Below, piece by piece: positions 1-8,311 of a stretch of DNA of 64,000 bases. A program made the translations under genes and the position numbers. Where the stretch lies: positions 992,001 through 1,056,000 of the forward strand of contig NZ_HG322950.1 of the NCBI RefSeq assembly GCF_000689415.1, given 5' to 3'. This stretch comes from Pseudomonas knackmussii B13 (lineage in GTDB: Bacteria > Pseudomonadota > Gammaproteobacteria > Pseudomonadales > Pseudomonadaceae). The notes beneath the pieces were generated by a model. That model was not told where the DNA came from, searched no databases, and worked only from the letters and a program-made list of their open reading frames with translations. How positions within the stretch are numbered: position 1 is the stretch's first letter; each line of letters opens with the position of its first letter.

Positions 1-874
1 AGCTGGTGCCGACCAGCGCCACCTGCGGCGCGGTGCTGTCGCCGAAGAGGTCGCCGCCGCTGGCGTTGTCGTCGGCCGCGCGGGTCTGGCGTTCCTGCAA
101 CTGGTCCGGCGCCGGCAGCAGCGTGCTGAACAGCGGGTCCAGCGGCAGGAAGGTCAGCAGGTCGCCCTTGTGCGGCGCGGCGGCGTGGGCCTCGGTGATG
201 AAGGTCTGCTGCGGCAGGTCGAGGTGCTGGCCGTCGCGGATGGCGCGGGCCAGGCGCTCGGCCACGGCCTCGGCGCCCAGCGGCGTCCAGTGGGTGTCGG
301 TGCGCAGGAAGACCTGGCCCTTGTCCTTGGCCTGGTCGAGGGTTTCCAGCAGCTCGGGCGCGGCCATGCCGGCCTGCCGCGCGCGCTGCAGGAAGTCCTG
401 GTACAGACCGGCGTGCAGGCTGGCCGGCTGTTCCTTGCCGAGGTATTCGGGATACACCCGCGCCTTGGCCGGGATGATCGCCAGTACCAGCTTCACGCCG
501 CGTCGCTCCAGCTCCTTCTGCACGCCGCGCAGCAGTGCCCAGTTGTCGTCGAGCTGGGTCGCCGTCGGTGCCGGCTTGAACTCTTCGTCGGTGTACAGCC
601 AGCCGTCCTTGCCGAGCACCACGCCGGGGCGGCCTTCGTCGAACAGGGCGAAGTCGAGCGCGGCCCAGAGGTTGGTGCCCAGGCGCTTGATCGGGAATTG
701 CTCGTCGTAGTGGGTCTCGAAGGCGTGCGCCAGCTTGCCGTTGAGCAGCGGGGTGCCGGGGGCTGCGCTGAAGCTCGGGAAGCTCTTCAGCGAGCCGCAG
801 GCCAGGCCCAGGAGCAGCCCGCCGAAGGCGGCGACGTAGGCGTATTGCAGGGGTTTGGGAAGCGTCGGGTTCAT
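1..874 (-). CDS. algJ: Alginate O-acetyltransferase AlgJ (partial, C-terminus beyond the window edge)
   Basis: AlgJ takes part in O-acetylating mannuronate residues of alginate in the periplasm, with AlgI, AlgF and AlgX. The first 291 codons are visible. The ATG at 874 lies 13 nt after the algI stop. A hydrophobic segment at about residues 12-27 looks like a signal anchor. The fold is SGNH-hydrolase-like and resembles AlgX: DTHWTP (residues 193-198) supplies the Asp/His pair, and LVGTS at residues 287-291 ends in the expected nucleophile serine, exactly at the window edge. Order and spacing fit the P. aeruginosa operon, where algF and algA would follow. Identity is firm; completeness of the gene cannot be judged. 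Confidence 0.93.
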   Translation of the reverse strand, partial: MNPTLPKPLQYAYVAAFGGLLLGLACGSLKSFPSFSAAPGTPLLNGKLAHAFETHYDEQFPIKRLGTNLWAALDFALFDEGRPGVVLGKDGWLYTDEEFKPAPTATQLDDNWALLRGVQKELERRGVKLVLAIIPAKARVYPEYLGKEQPASLHAGLYQDFLQRARQAGMAAPELLETLDQAKDKGQVFLRTDTHWTPLGAEAVAERLARAIRDGQHLDLPQQTFITEAHAAAPHKGDLLTFLPLDPLFSTLLPAPDQLQERQTRAADDNASGGDLFGDSTAPQVALVGTS

Positions 875-887
875 GCGGCGGCCTCGC

Positions 888-2360
888 TCAGAACTGGAAG
901 TAGAGGAAGGGCGAGTAGCTCTGCGCGGAGAGCTTCAGCACCGAGGCGGCGAACAGCGCAAGCAGCGCCACGCGGGTGGCCAGCAGCGGCAGCGCGGCAC
1001 TCCAGCTGGCGACCACGGCGCCGCCCTGGTCGTTGCCGGCCTCGGCCTTGGGTGCCTTGAGTTGCAGCGGCTGGCCGCGGAACTGGCGCAGGCCGAATAC
1101 CGCGAGCACGGCGTAGGCGAGCGCCAGGGTGCCCAGCTGCAGGCCGGTGAGGCTGGCGCGGTTGAGCTCGGACAGCTGCCAGTCGCCGAAGCTGAACATG
1201 GCGGCGTACATGCGCCAGGCGACGTGCAGGTTCTCGGCGCGGAAGATCACCCAGCCGAGGATCACCAGGAGGAAAGTGAAGGCCCACTTCAGCGGATTGA
1301 GCACGCGCGGCGCGGCGTTGACCCCGAGGGCGCGCTCGATCGCCAGCCAGGTACCGTGCCAGGCGCCCCAGACGATGTAGGTCACGTTGGCGCCGTGCCA
1401 CAGCCCGCCCAGCAGCATGGTCAGGAACAGGTTGCGGTAGGTCTGGAAAGTGGTGCCGCGGTTGCCGCCCAGGCTGATGTACAGGTAGTCGCGCAGCCAG
1501 GTGGAGAGGCTGATGTGCCAGCGCCGCCAGAACTCGGTGATCGACTGGCTGACGTAGGGCTGGTTGAAGTTCTCCATGAAGCGGAAGCCCATCATCAGGC
1601 CCAGGCCGATGGCCATGTCGCTGTAGCCGGAGAAGTCGAAGTACAGCTGCGCGGTGTAGGCCAGCGCGCCGAGCCAGGCGTCGCCCGTGGTCGGGTTCTG
1701 CAGGGCGAAGCAGTGGTCGGCCAGGGCCGCCAGGGTGTCGGCGATGAACACCTTCTTGACGAAGCCCTGCATGAAGCGGGTGCAGCCTTCGGCGAACTTG
1801 TCGAGGCTGTGGGTGCGGTGGTTGAACTGGTCGACCAGGTCCTTGAAGCGCAGCACGGGGCCGGCGATCAGGTGCGGGAAGATGGCGACGAAGGCGGCAA
1901 AGTCGATCAGGTTGCGCGTGGCCGGGGTGTCGCCGCGGTACACGTCGATGATGTAGCTGATCGACTCGAAGGTGTAGAACGAGATGCCGATGGGCAGCAG
2001 GATGTGCGTCAGCACGAAGGGCTGCATGCCGAACGAGGTGATGATCTGGTTGAGGCTGTCGACACCGAAGTTGGCGTACTTGAAGTAGCCCAGCACGCAG
2101 AGGTCGACGACCACGCCGAGGATCAGCCAGCGCTTGGCCGCGAGCGTGCGCACGCCGGCCGCGCCGATGCGCAGCCCGATCCAGTAGTTGAACAGGGTGA
2201 CGCCGGCGAACAGGGCGAGGAAGTCCACGCGCCACCAGGCATAGAAGAGGTAGCTGGCGACCAGCAACAGGAGGTTCCGGTAGCGGTTCCCGCTCAGGTA
2301 GTACAGGCCGAGGAACACCGGCAGGAACAGGAACAGGAACACGTTGGAAGAAAAGACCAT
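888..2360 (-). CDS. algI: Alginate O-acetylation membrane protein AlgI (MBOAT family)
   Basis: AlgI is the inner-membrane MBOAT-family protein thought to move acetyl groups across the membrane to the periplasmic acetyltransferases. The product is 490 aa and highly hydrophobic, with many predicted membrane helices beginning at MVFSSNVFLFLFLPVF. The family signature is present as FWRRWHISLSTWLRDY, followed at about residue 320 by LWHGAN, which holds the conserved catalytic histidine. I chose the ATG at 2360 because the family begins there; the open frame runs on to 2618 only through a repeat. It is somewhat shorter than the roughly 520 residues I recall for P. aeruginosa AlgI. It sits 283 bp after algL, an unusually long gap for this operon. 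Confidence 0.95.
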   Translation of the reverse strand: MVFSSNVFLFLFLPVFLGLYYLSGNRYRNLLLLVASYLFYAWWRVDFLALFAGVTLFNYWIGLRIGAAGVRTLAAKRWLILGVVVDLCVLGYFKYANFGVDSLNQIITSFGMQPFVLTHILLPIGISFYTFESISYIIDVYRGDTPATRNLIDFAAFVAIFPHLIAGPVLRFKDLVDQFNHRTHSLDKFAEGCTRFMQGFVKKVFIADTLAALADHCFALQNPTTGDAWLGALAYTAQLYFDFSGYSDMAIGLGLMMGFRFMENFNQPYVSQSITEFWRRWHISLSTWLRDYLYISLGGNRGTTFQTYRNLFLTMLLGGLWHGANVTYIVWGAWHGTWLAIERALGVNAAPRVLNPLKWAFTFLLVILGWVIFRAENLHVAWRMYAAMFSFGDWQLSELNRASLTGLQLGTLALAYAVLAVFGLRQFRGQPLQLKAPKAEAGNDQGGAVVASWSAALPLLATRVALLALFAASVLKLSAQSYSPFLYFQF

Positions 2361-2553
2361 TGCGCGTCTCGCTCTGGAGCTTCGTACCCTGGATCGCTCC
2401 AGCCCTTCCGGCGCCGTGAAGGCGCGCAAGGAAAAGGCCGGTGCGATCCGCCAATTCCTCCCCGTGGTAGTGCCAAGTGGTGGTGCGCCCGCCCGGCGTC
2501 TTTGCGCCTGGGTCGGGGTGTTGCGGTGCCCCGCGTGTGCGGGATAGCTCTTC

Positions 2554-2630
2554 GTAGGAGCGAGCTTGCTCGCGAACCGCCCAGCGCCGGTGCCTCCGGG
2601 GACGCCGTTCGCGAGCAAGCTCGCTCCTAC
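2554..2630. repeat. Inverted REP pair (GTAGGAGCGAGCTTGCTCGC family) between algL and algI
   Basis: A 24-nt unit at 2554-2577 is repeated as its reverse complement at 2607-2630, separated by 29 nt. Each unit is itself a partial palindrome (GCGAGCTTGCTCGC). The same unit recurs at 20720-20768, 36312-36335, 36737-36760 and 39665-39744, always between genes. This is the organisation of pseudomonad REP / BIME elements. Here it lies inside the alginate operon rather than at an operon end. Confidence 0.9.
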
Positions 2631-2643
2631 AGGTTCTGGTCCG

Positions 2644-3768
2644 TTATCCGCCGTTGCCGCGGTTGAACACCTTCGTCACGTCGCCGCCGAGGCGGAAGCT
2701 GTTGAAGGGCTCCATCTTCCTGCGCCAGTCCTGGGTCTTAGGCGCGCAGCTGTAGAGCGCGCAGTAGGGCTCCAGCCAGGCGAACTTGCTGTTCTCCTTC
2801 AGGTCTTCCATGTCCTGGTCGTTGCCGGTCTTGGCGTCGAAGGCCTGCTGGTCGCCCACGCCTTGCATCACGCGTTCGGCCAGGCGCTGCAGCGCGCCGT
2901 GGTTTTCCTCGCGCAGGTCGGTGCCGTTGGCCTGGGCGAAGGCGGCGATCATCGCCAGCGGGGTCAGCGCGTAGTTGTGGTAGGAGAGGGCGCGCTGGCG
3001 GCGCTTGAGTTCGTTGGGCAGGTAGCCGTCGTCGTCGACCTGGCTGGCGGCGACCTTGAACGCCTGCACCGACCAGTCGAACAGGTCGCGGCGGTTGGTC
3101 ACCACGGCAGTGGACATCACCGACCAGGCGGCCCAGTAGCTGTGGTTGTTGATCTGCTTGAGCGGCAGGTTGCTCCAGTCGCTGACCACCTGGCTGCCGA
3201 GCTTGCCGAACCACTGCTCGATCTGCGCCGACTGCTGCGGGTAGGCCGCCAGCGGGCGGCTGCTGGAGAACTTCAGGCGCAGGTAGGACGAGGACAGGCT
3301 GCCCAGCGCCCATTTGCGCATCGACTTGCCGGTGTGGTTGAAGTCGGTGCTCTCCAGCGCGTCGGCCTTGGCCCAGGTGGACAGCCAGTTCAGCGCACAG
3401 TCGAGGTCGCCCTTGTGGCCGCTGCGCATGTACTGGGTGATCAGCTTGCTGGTGCCGCGCTCCATCTCGGTGATGTCCTTGATCTGCTCGCGGAATTTCT
3501 TCTCGGCGCCGGTGTTGAGGGTGGCGCGCGCCGAGTCGGAGCCTTCGTACTTGCTGGTGAACTGCAGCGAGCCGGTGTAGGGCGTGGGCGCTGCCTGGCA
3601 GCTGTCGGCCTCGCCCTTGCGCTCGCCGACCGGGGCGAAATAGCCGGGTGGCGGCACCAGGTCGGCGGCCTGGGAGGCTTGTCCGTAGAGCGCACCGAGG
3701 CTGCCCAGGCTGAGCAGCGGCCAGAGCAGGCGCAGGCCCTTGCTGCGGGAAAGACGTTGGATGGACAT
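2644..3768 (-). CDS. algL: Periplasmic alginate lyase AlgL
   Basis: AlgL cleaves polymannuronate by beta-elimination in the periplasm, clearing polymer that fails to be exported. The product is 374 aa, close to the roughly 367 aa of the P. aeruginosa enzyme. A basic N-terminus and hydrophobic stretch (about residues 12-33, ending QASQA) form a signal peptide. The PL5 active-site sequence NNHSYWAAW lies near residue 205. The start ATG at 3768 is 3 nt from the algX stop, so translation is probably coupled. The downstream end is followed by a REP pair before algI. Confidence 0.95.
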   Translation of the reverse strand: MSIQRLSRSKGLRLLWPLLSLGSLGALYGQASQAADLVPPPGYFAPVGERKGEADSCQAAPTPYTGSLQFTSKYEGSDSARATLNTGAEKKFREQIKDITEMERGTSKLITQYMRSGHKGDLDCALNWLSTWAKADALESTDFNHTGKSMRKWALGSLSSSYLRLKFSSSRPLAAYPQQSAQIEQWFGKLGSQVVSDWSNLPLKQINNHSYWAAWSVMSTAVVTNRRDLFDWSVQAFKVAASQVDDDGYLPNELKRRQRALSYHNYALTPLAMIAAFAQANGTDLREENHGALQRLAERVMQGVGDQQAFDAKTGNDQDMEDLKENSKFAWLEPYCALYSCAPKTQDWRRKMEPFNSFRLGGDVTKVFNRGNGG

Positions 3769-3771
3769 GGG

Positions 3772-5208
3772 TTATCTCCCGGCCACTTCGGCAGTGGCCT
3801 TGGTTTGCGGCGTCTGGCACAGCTTGGCCTCGACCTCGAGGCCGGCCGGCATCTCGTCCGGCGCTTCGATTTCCAGGGAGAGGAACTGCTGGTCGGCCCA
3901 GTCCTCGTCGTTGCGCAGCTCGAAGACGTAGCGCCCGCCGGTGTCGACGGCCTTGGACTGCTCGATCTTCAGCTGCTCGCGGCGGCCGTTCATGTACCAG
4001 ACGGTGTTCTTCAGCTGGTGCACGCTCGGGTCGCTGTAGGTGATGTCGGCGGTGTAGCTGCCGCTGCGGATCGGCAGCGTCGCGCTGTTGAGCAGCACCT
4101 CGTTGCGCCCGGCGTGCAGCTTGACCTTGCGGCTGAGCACGGCCTTCTGCGTCGCGCAGCCGTTGGCCACCAGCGGCATGGCCTGGCGGTAGAAGCTCTT
4201 CTGCGCCATGTCGTAGTGGGTGGCGAATTCCCAGACGAGGATCTTCGGCGGGTTCTTGTGGAAGCTCTCGCTGGTCAGGTAGGCCAGCAGCGAGCTGTCG
4301 AAGCCGCCGCCGGACACGGCGTTGTTGAGGATGTCGACCTTGCCGTACTCCTCGAGGAAGCCGACGAAGTTGTAGGCCGGGCCGCTGTTGGAGGTGCCGA
4401 CCACTGCCACCTGCGGGTTGCCGCCGTCGCCGAACAGGTCGCCGCTGTCGCTGGCGCCTACCGGCTCGGTCTCGAAGCGGTCGACGTACTGCGGCGCGTA
4501 GCTGCTGCCGCAGAGCTGCGCGGCGGCCTTGTGGAAGGTGCCGAGCTTGGACAGCAGGCCGGTGCGCTTGCTTTCGAATTCCTTCTTCGGAATCGCGTCG
4601 TAGCCGGGGATTTCCTTCAGCGTCTGCGCGGCGATCTTCGCGCTGCGCATGGCGCCGTACGGGGTCCAGTGGTGGTCGCCCTTGAAGTAGTACGGGTGGG
4701 CTTCCTTCTCGTCGAACAGCGGCGAGAAGTCCGGGGTGTAGATGCCGGCCTCGCGGAACTTGGCGATCGACGCCAGGTAGTTCTTCTTCGCCAGCTCGAA
4801 GTTGAAGGAGGCCTTCTCCTCGGGGTTGAGCTTCTCGCGGTCGATCAGGCCGCGGGTGGGCTGGTAGACCACCATCAGCTCGACGCCCTTGCGCTTGAGT
4901 TCGTCGCGCAGCGCCTTGAGTTCGCGCCAGCCTTCGGGGCTGGTGCCGAAGTCGGTGCGCAGGTCGTAGGTGGTGCGGAACAGCCAGTCTTCCTGGGCCG
5001 GCACCAGGTGGGTGAAGAAGCCCAGGTACTTGGTGTCGTAGGCCTTGTCGTCGGCCGCCTTGGGGCACAGGCCGGCGGCCGGCAGGGCGCGGTAGGTCGG
5101 CGCGCCGGTGTCGGCGGCGAAGGCGCCGTGGGCGAGCAGCAGGCCGGCGGCGAGGCCCGTCAGGCCCGACAGGCAATGGGGGCGGATGGTCATGGTGCGG
5201 GTCCTCAT
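3772..5208 (-). CDS. algX: Alginate O-acetyltransferase / export scaffold AlgX
   Basis: AlgX is the periplasmic enzyme that transfers acetyl to mannuronate and is part of the alginate export scaffold. The 478-aa product has a signal peptide (about residues 1-31), an SGNH-like domain with GDHHWTP near residue 175 and VVGTSNSG near residue 270, and a C-terminal carbohydrate-binding module. The start at 5208 overlaps the algG stop as ATGA, and the N-terminus MRTRT resembles the P. aeruginosa protein; a second ATG at 5193 is possible. It is a partial homologue of AlgJ, sharing the D-x-H-W-T-P and G-T-S motifs. Confidence 0.95.
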   Translation of the reverse strand: MRTRTMTIRPHCLSGLTGLAAGLLLAHGAFAADTGAPTYRALPAAGLCPKAADDKAYDTKYLGFFTHLVPAQEDWLFRTTYDLRTDFGTSPEGWRELKALRDELKRKGVELMVVYQPTRGLIDREKLNPEEKASFNFELAKKNYLASIAKFREAGIYTPDFSPLFDEKEAHPYYFKGDHHWTPYGAMRSAKIAAQTLKEIPGYDAIPKKEFESKRTGLLSKLGTFHKAAAQLCGSSYAPQYVDRFETEPVGASDSGDLFGDGGNPQVAVVGTSNSGPAYNFVGFLEEYGKVDILNNAVSGGGFDSSLLAYLTSESFHKNPPKILVWEFATHYDMAQKSFYRQAMPLVANGCATQKAVLSRKVKLHAGRNEVLLNSATLPIRSGSYTADITYSDPSVHQLKNTVWYMNGRREQLKIEQSKAVDTGGRYVFELRNDEDWADQQFLSLEIEAPDEMPAGLEVEAKLCQTPQTKATAEVAGR

Positions 5209-6797
5209 TTATGCAGTTCGGCCTGGCTTTCCACGGGGTCGATCAGCACCGCGCGCTGCTGGCGCACGAGCAGGTCGAGGATCTCTTCCTGCTTCTCGCC
5301 GAGTACGCCGGAGAAGCTGATGCCGGAGGATTTGGTCGGGCCGAGCATGGCCACCTTGTACAGCTCCAGGGACAGCGGCGAGGCCACCGACAGCGGCCCG
5401 GAGCCGTTGCCGGCGAGCTTGCCGCCGACCACGATCAGCGAGACCTTGGTGTCGAACGGGTCGAGGTCGATGTCGCGGTCGGTGTCGGACAGGTCCTTGA
5501 TGTGCCCATACACGCCGAGCAGCTGGTTGCCGGCGGCGAGGTTCTCGTACAGGCGGATGTTCACGCTGTTGCGGATGCGGATGCCGTGGCGGCGGTTGCC
5601 CAGCACCTGGTTGGCGTAGATCAGGTTGTCGCCGGATTCGTAGAGCGTGATGCCGTCGGAGTGGTTGCGGTAGACCTCGTTGTAGGCCACCAGGTTGTTC
5701 ACGCTGTTGCGGTCCAGGACGATCCCGGAGAGGTGGTTGTCGTAGGTCTTGTTGCGGAAGATGAAGCTGTCGTCGACCTCGCGCGAGACGATGATGCCGT
5801 GCTTCTTCTTCGTTCCGTAGACGGTGTTCTCGGCGATGATCAGCCGGCGCGAGCGGTCGTGCGGGTCGATGCCGTAGATCACGTTGTCGCGGTAGGTGTT
5901 GCCGCGCACCACCAGGTCGTCGGCCTCGTAGCAGTAGAAGCCGTACCAGTTGTCGACGAAGGTGGAGCCGAGCACCCAGCCCTTGGGGCGCGGGCGCTTC
6001 ATCTGGGTGTCCATGCCCGGGCTGTACTGCGAGATGGAGATGCCGTAGGCCTTGGAGGCGTTGTAGCCGAAGCTGGTGAAGGTGCTGTTCACCAGGTACG
6101 CCTCGGCGCCGCCCCAGGAGACCAGGAAGGGGCGGAACTCGTTGGGCGATTTGAACCAGGCCGGCTCGCCTTTCGCCTCGTTCCAGGCGGTGACCTTGCT
6201 GTCGCGGACGAACAGCTTGCCGTCGTTGACCAGGAAGGCGCCGCGATCCTGCGATAGGCGCAGCTCCTTGACCTTGCCGTCGATCTCCAGGGTCGCGCCC
6301 TGGCTGACCACGATCGGCAGGCGCGCGACGTACACGCCCGGCTCGACCTGTTCCAGGGACTTGCCGAGTTTGCCGGCCAGTTCCGCCAGATTGACGTAGC
6401 CGCCTTCGATGAAGATCGCCTGGGGCATCTGCTTCTGGCGCTTCACCCACTCGGCCAGGCGGTTGCTGCCGCCGGTGAATTCCTTCAGCGGCTGCTGCTG
6501 CACCATGCGCTGCAGCACGGCCTTGCCCGGCTTGCTGCGGTCGATCATCTTCGCCACCGCCTCGGCGGTGTAGCCGGACAGGTCGGGCAGCTTCGGCGGG
6601 TCCAGGTGCAGCGTTTGCTCGGCGATGGTCGAGACCGTGTAGTTGCCGGTTTCCTTCAAGCCTTGGGTGTGGCCGGGCTGGTTGGCCGGGGCCGCTTGCG
6701 AGTCAGCCTTGGTCGGCGGCGCCAGGGCCCAGGCCGGGGAGCCCGCGGCGAGCAGGCAGGCGAGCAGCAGGCCGGTCAGGGGAGGGTGGCTGTGCAT
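5205..6797 (-). CDS. algG: Poly(beta-D-mannuronate) C5-epimerase AlgG
   Basis: AlgG converts D-mannuronate to L-guluronate within the polymer in the periplasm. From the ATG at 6797 the protein is 530 aa, near the usual 540. A signal peptide ends at SPAWA. The C-terminal half is a right-handed beta-helix with repeated short motifs (for example ENTVYGTKKKHGIIV), as in CASH-domain proteins. The catalytic Asp-Pro-His-Asp motif is present as GIDPHDRS near residue 310. The open frame extends upstream into algE in the same phase, but the signal peptide fixes the start. The stop overlaps the algX start (ATGA). Confidence 0.95.
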   Translation of the reverse strand: MHSHPPLTGLLLACLLAAGSPAWALAPPTKADSQAAPANQPGHTQGLKETGNYTVSTIAEQTLHLDPPKLPDLSGYTAEAVAKMIDRSKPGKAVLQRMVQQQPLKEFTGGSNRLAEWVKRQKQMPQAIFIEGGYVNLAELAGKLGKSLEQVEPGVYVARLPIVVSQGATLEIDGKVKELRLSQDRGAFLVNDGKLFVRDSKVTAWNEAKGEPAWFKSPNEFRPFLVSWGGAEAYLVNSTFTSFGYNASKAYGISISQYSPGMDTQMKRPRPKGWVLGSTFVDNWYGFYCYEADDLVVRGNTYRDNVIYGIDPHDRSRRLIIAENTVYGTKKKHGIIVSREVDDSFIFRNKTYDNHLSGIVLDRNSVNNLVAYNEVYRNHSDGITLYESGDNLIYANQVLGNRRHGIRIRNSVNIRLYENLAAGNQLLGVYGHIKDLSDTDRDIDLDPFDTKVSLIVVGGKLAGNGSGPLSVASPLSLELYKVAMLGPTKSSGISFSGVLGEKQEEILDLLVRQQRAVLIDPVESQAELHK

Positions 6798-6814
6798 GGC
6801 GATGGTCTCGGTTT

Positions 6815-8311
6815 TCAGTAGCGCCAGATGACGTCGACGAACGCGTGGTGCATCGTCGAGTCGACGTGGTTGCCGTAGGCGTCGCCGGGCATGAACAGGC
6901 CGCCGCGGAAGCGGATCAGCGCCGAAGGTTCGTCGATCGCCTGGCTCATCGAGGCCGGCAGCAGGCCGTGCTTGAAGTACTTGGTCATCACCAGGTCGAC
7001 CTCCTGGCCGACGTCCTTGGAGTCGTTGACCAGGGGCGCGTTGATGCCGCTGTTGCCGATGTCCGAGTCGCCGTCGACGCGCCAGAACTTGTGGTACACG
7101 AGGCTCGCGTCGTAGTCGTCGCGCAGCTGCCAGGCGCCGAACAGGGTGGCGTCCTGCAGGTTCGACAGCTCGCCGCGGAAGGCCTCGCCGAAGCGGTTCA
7201 CGCGGGCGCGGGTGCCGGTGAAGTTGGAGCGGTTGCTCTGCAGGCCGGTCTGCTCGTACTGGTCCTCGCCGTTGTGGCCGCCGCCGCTGCCGCGGGCAAA
7301 GCCGGCACCGGCGCGCCACTGCTCGTCGATGTTCCAGCGCAGGCCGAGGTCGACACCGTAGGCGTTCACGTCGCCGCTCTGCTTGCCGGTGGCGATGCGT
7401 TCGCCGCCGACATCGACGGTGCTCAGGCGGTCGCGGTTGCCGGTCAGCCAGGTGGCGCTGGCCCAGTAGTTCAGCGGCATCTGCGAGCGGTACTCGTAGC
7501 CGTCGCCGTTGGCCTCGACGCCGAGCCAGGTGAGGTCGCCGGTGGAGCGCTTGTCGAGCGAGTCGACTTGTTCGCCGGGGTCCTTCAAGTGGCCGCTGTC
7601 GTCGGCGTGGTGCAGGCGCAGGCCGACCCAGTTGTGCGGCGCCCACTGGGTGGAGAGGTCGCCGAACACGTGGGTACGGTCCTTGTCCTGCGGCGCCAGT
7701 TCGGTGAGGTCGGTGCGGTATTCGGAGAAGCGTTGCGCGACGCCGGCGTGGGCGCGCAGCAGGGTGGTGTCGAAGGTCCAGTTCAGCGCTTCGATGTTGG
7801 TGTCGGCCCACATGCCGCTGTCGTCGCGCAGGCGCTGGCGGCCGAAGCGCAGGTGCTCGCCGGGGTATTGGGTGAGGCCGGCGTAGTCGACCCAGAACTC
7901 GCGCAGGGCGAGGTAGCTGTCGTCGGGCTCGCGGCCGTTCGTGCCGCTGTTGTCCACTTCGTCAGACTGCAAGGTGTCGGTTTGCACGGTGTCGGTGGCG
8001 GTCACCGCCTGGCCCATCACGTAGGCGCTCCAGTCGCCCCAGGTACCCAGCGCCCAGGGCCGCAGGTCGAGGCCGATACCATTGAGGTCGCCGCCGTGGG
8101 CGGTGCCCAGGTCCTGGTCGTCGAGGGATTCGGCGGTGACCTTGATGTCGATGCCGAAGTTCTTCGGCGGCTCTTCGGCGGCCTGCGCGAGGCTGCCGAG
8201 CAGGCTCATGCCGGCGCCGAGCATGGCCGGCAGCAGGTGCGCGCGGCGGATGGCGCCGGCCAGGCGCAGCGGCTGGAGGAGCGGGGCGGGAGTCGGGGCT
8301 GGGCGCTTCAT
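6815..8311 (-). CDS. algE: Outer-membrane alginate export porin AlgE
   Basis: AlgE is the 18-stranded outer-membrane beta-barrel through which alginate leaves the cell. The 498-aa product has a long N-terminal signal sequence ending near LAQAAEEPP, then alternating polar/aromatic strands rich in W, Y and D and ending in VIWRY, a terminal aromatic typical of outer-membrane barrels. The start ATG at 8311 overlaps the algK stop (ATGA). An acidic, basic-patch-rich pore is characteristic of the family, but I cannot resolve its residues here. Length matches the P. aeruginosa protein (about 490). Confidence 0.94.
   Translation of the reverse strand: MKRPAPTPAPLLQPLRLAGAIRRAHLLPAMLGAGMSLLGSLAQAAEEPPKNFGIDIKVTAESLDDQDLGTAHGGDLNGIGLDLRPWALGTWGDWSAYVMGQAVTATDTVQTDTLQSDEVDNSGTNGREPDDSYLALREFWVDYAGLTQYPGEHLRFGRQRLRDDSGMWADTNIEALNWTFDTTLLRAHAGVAQRFSEYRTDLTELAPQDKDRTHVFGDLSTQWAPHNWVGLRLHHADDSGHLKDPGEQVDSLDKRSTGDLTWLGVEANGDGYEYRSQMPLNYWASATWLTGNRDRLSTVDVGGERIATGKQSGDVNAYGVDLGLRWNIDEQWRAGAGFARGSGGGHNGEDQYEQTGLQSNRSNFTGTRARVNRFGEAFRGELSNLQDATLFGAWQLRDDYDASLVYHKFWRVDGDSDIGNSGINAPLVNDSKDVGQEVDLVMTKYFKHGLLPASMSQAIDEPSALIRFRGGLFMPGDAYGNHVDSTMHHAFVDVIWRY

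Noticed and set aside
2566..5619. Long open frame (over 1000 codons) on the plus strand across algL, algX and the end of algG
   Set aside because: It is antisense to three well-supported genes. The translation is Ala/Gly/Val/Arg-rich without recognisable motifs, as expected for the complement of GC-rich, G/C-ending codons.
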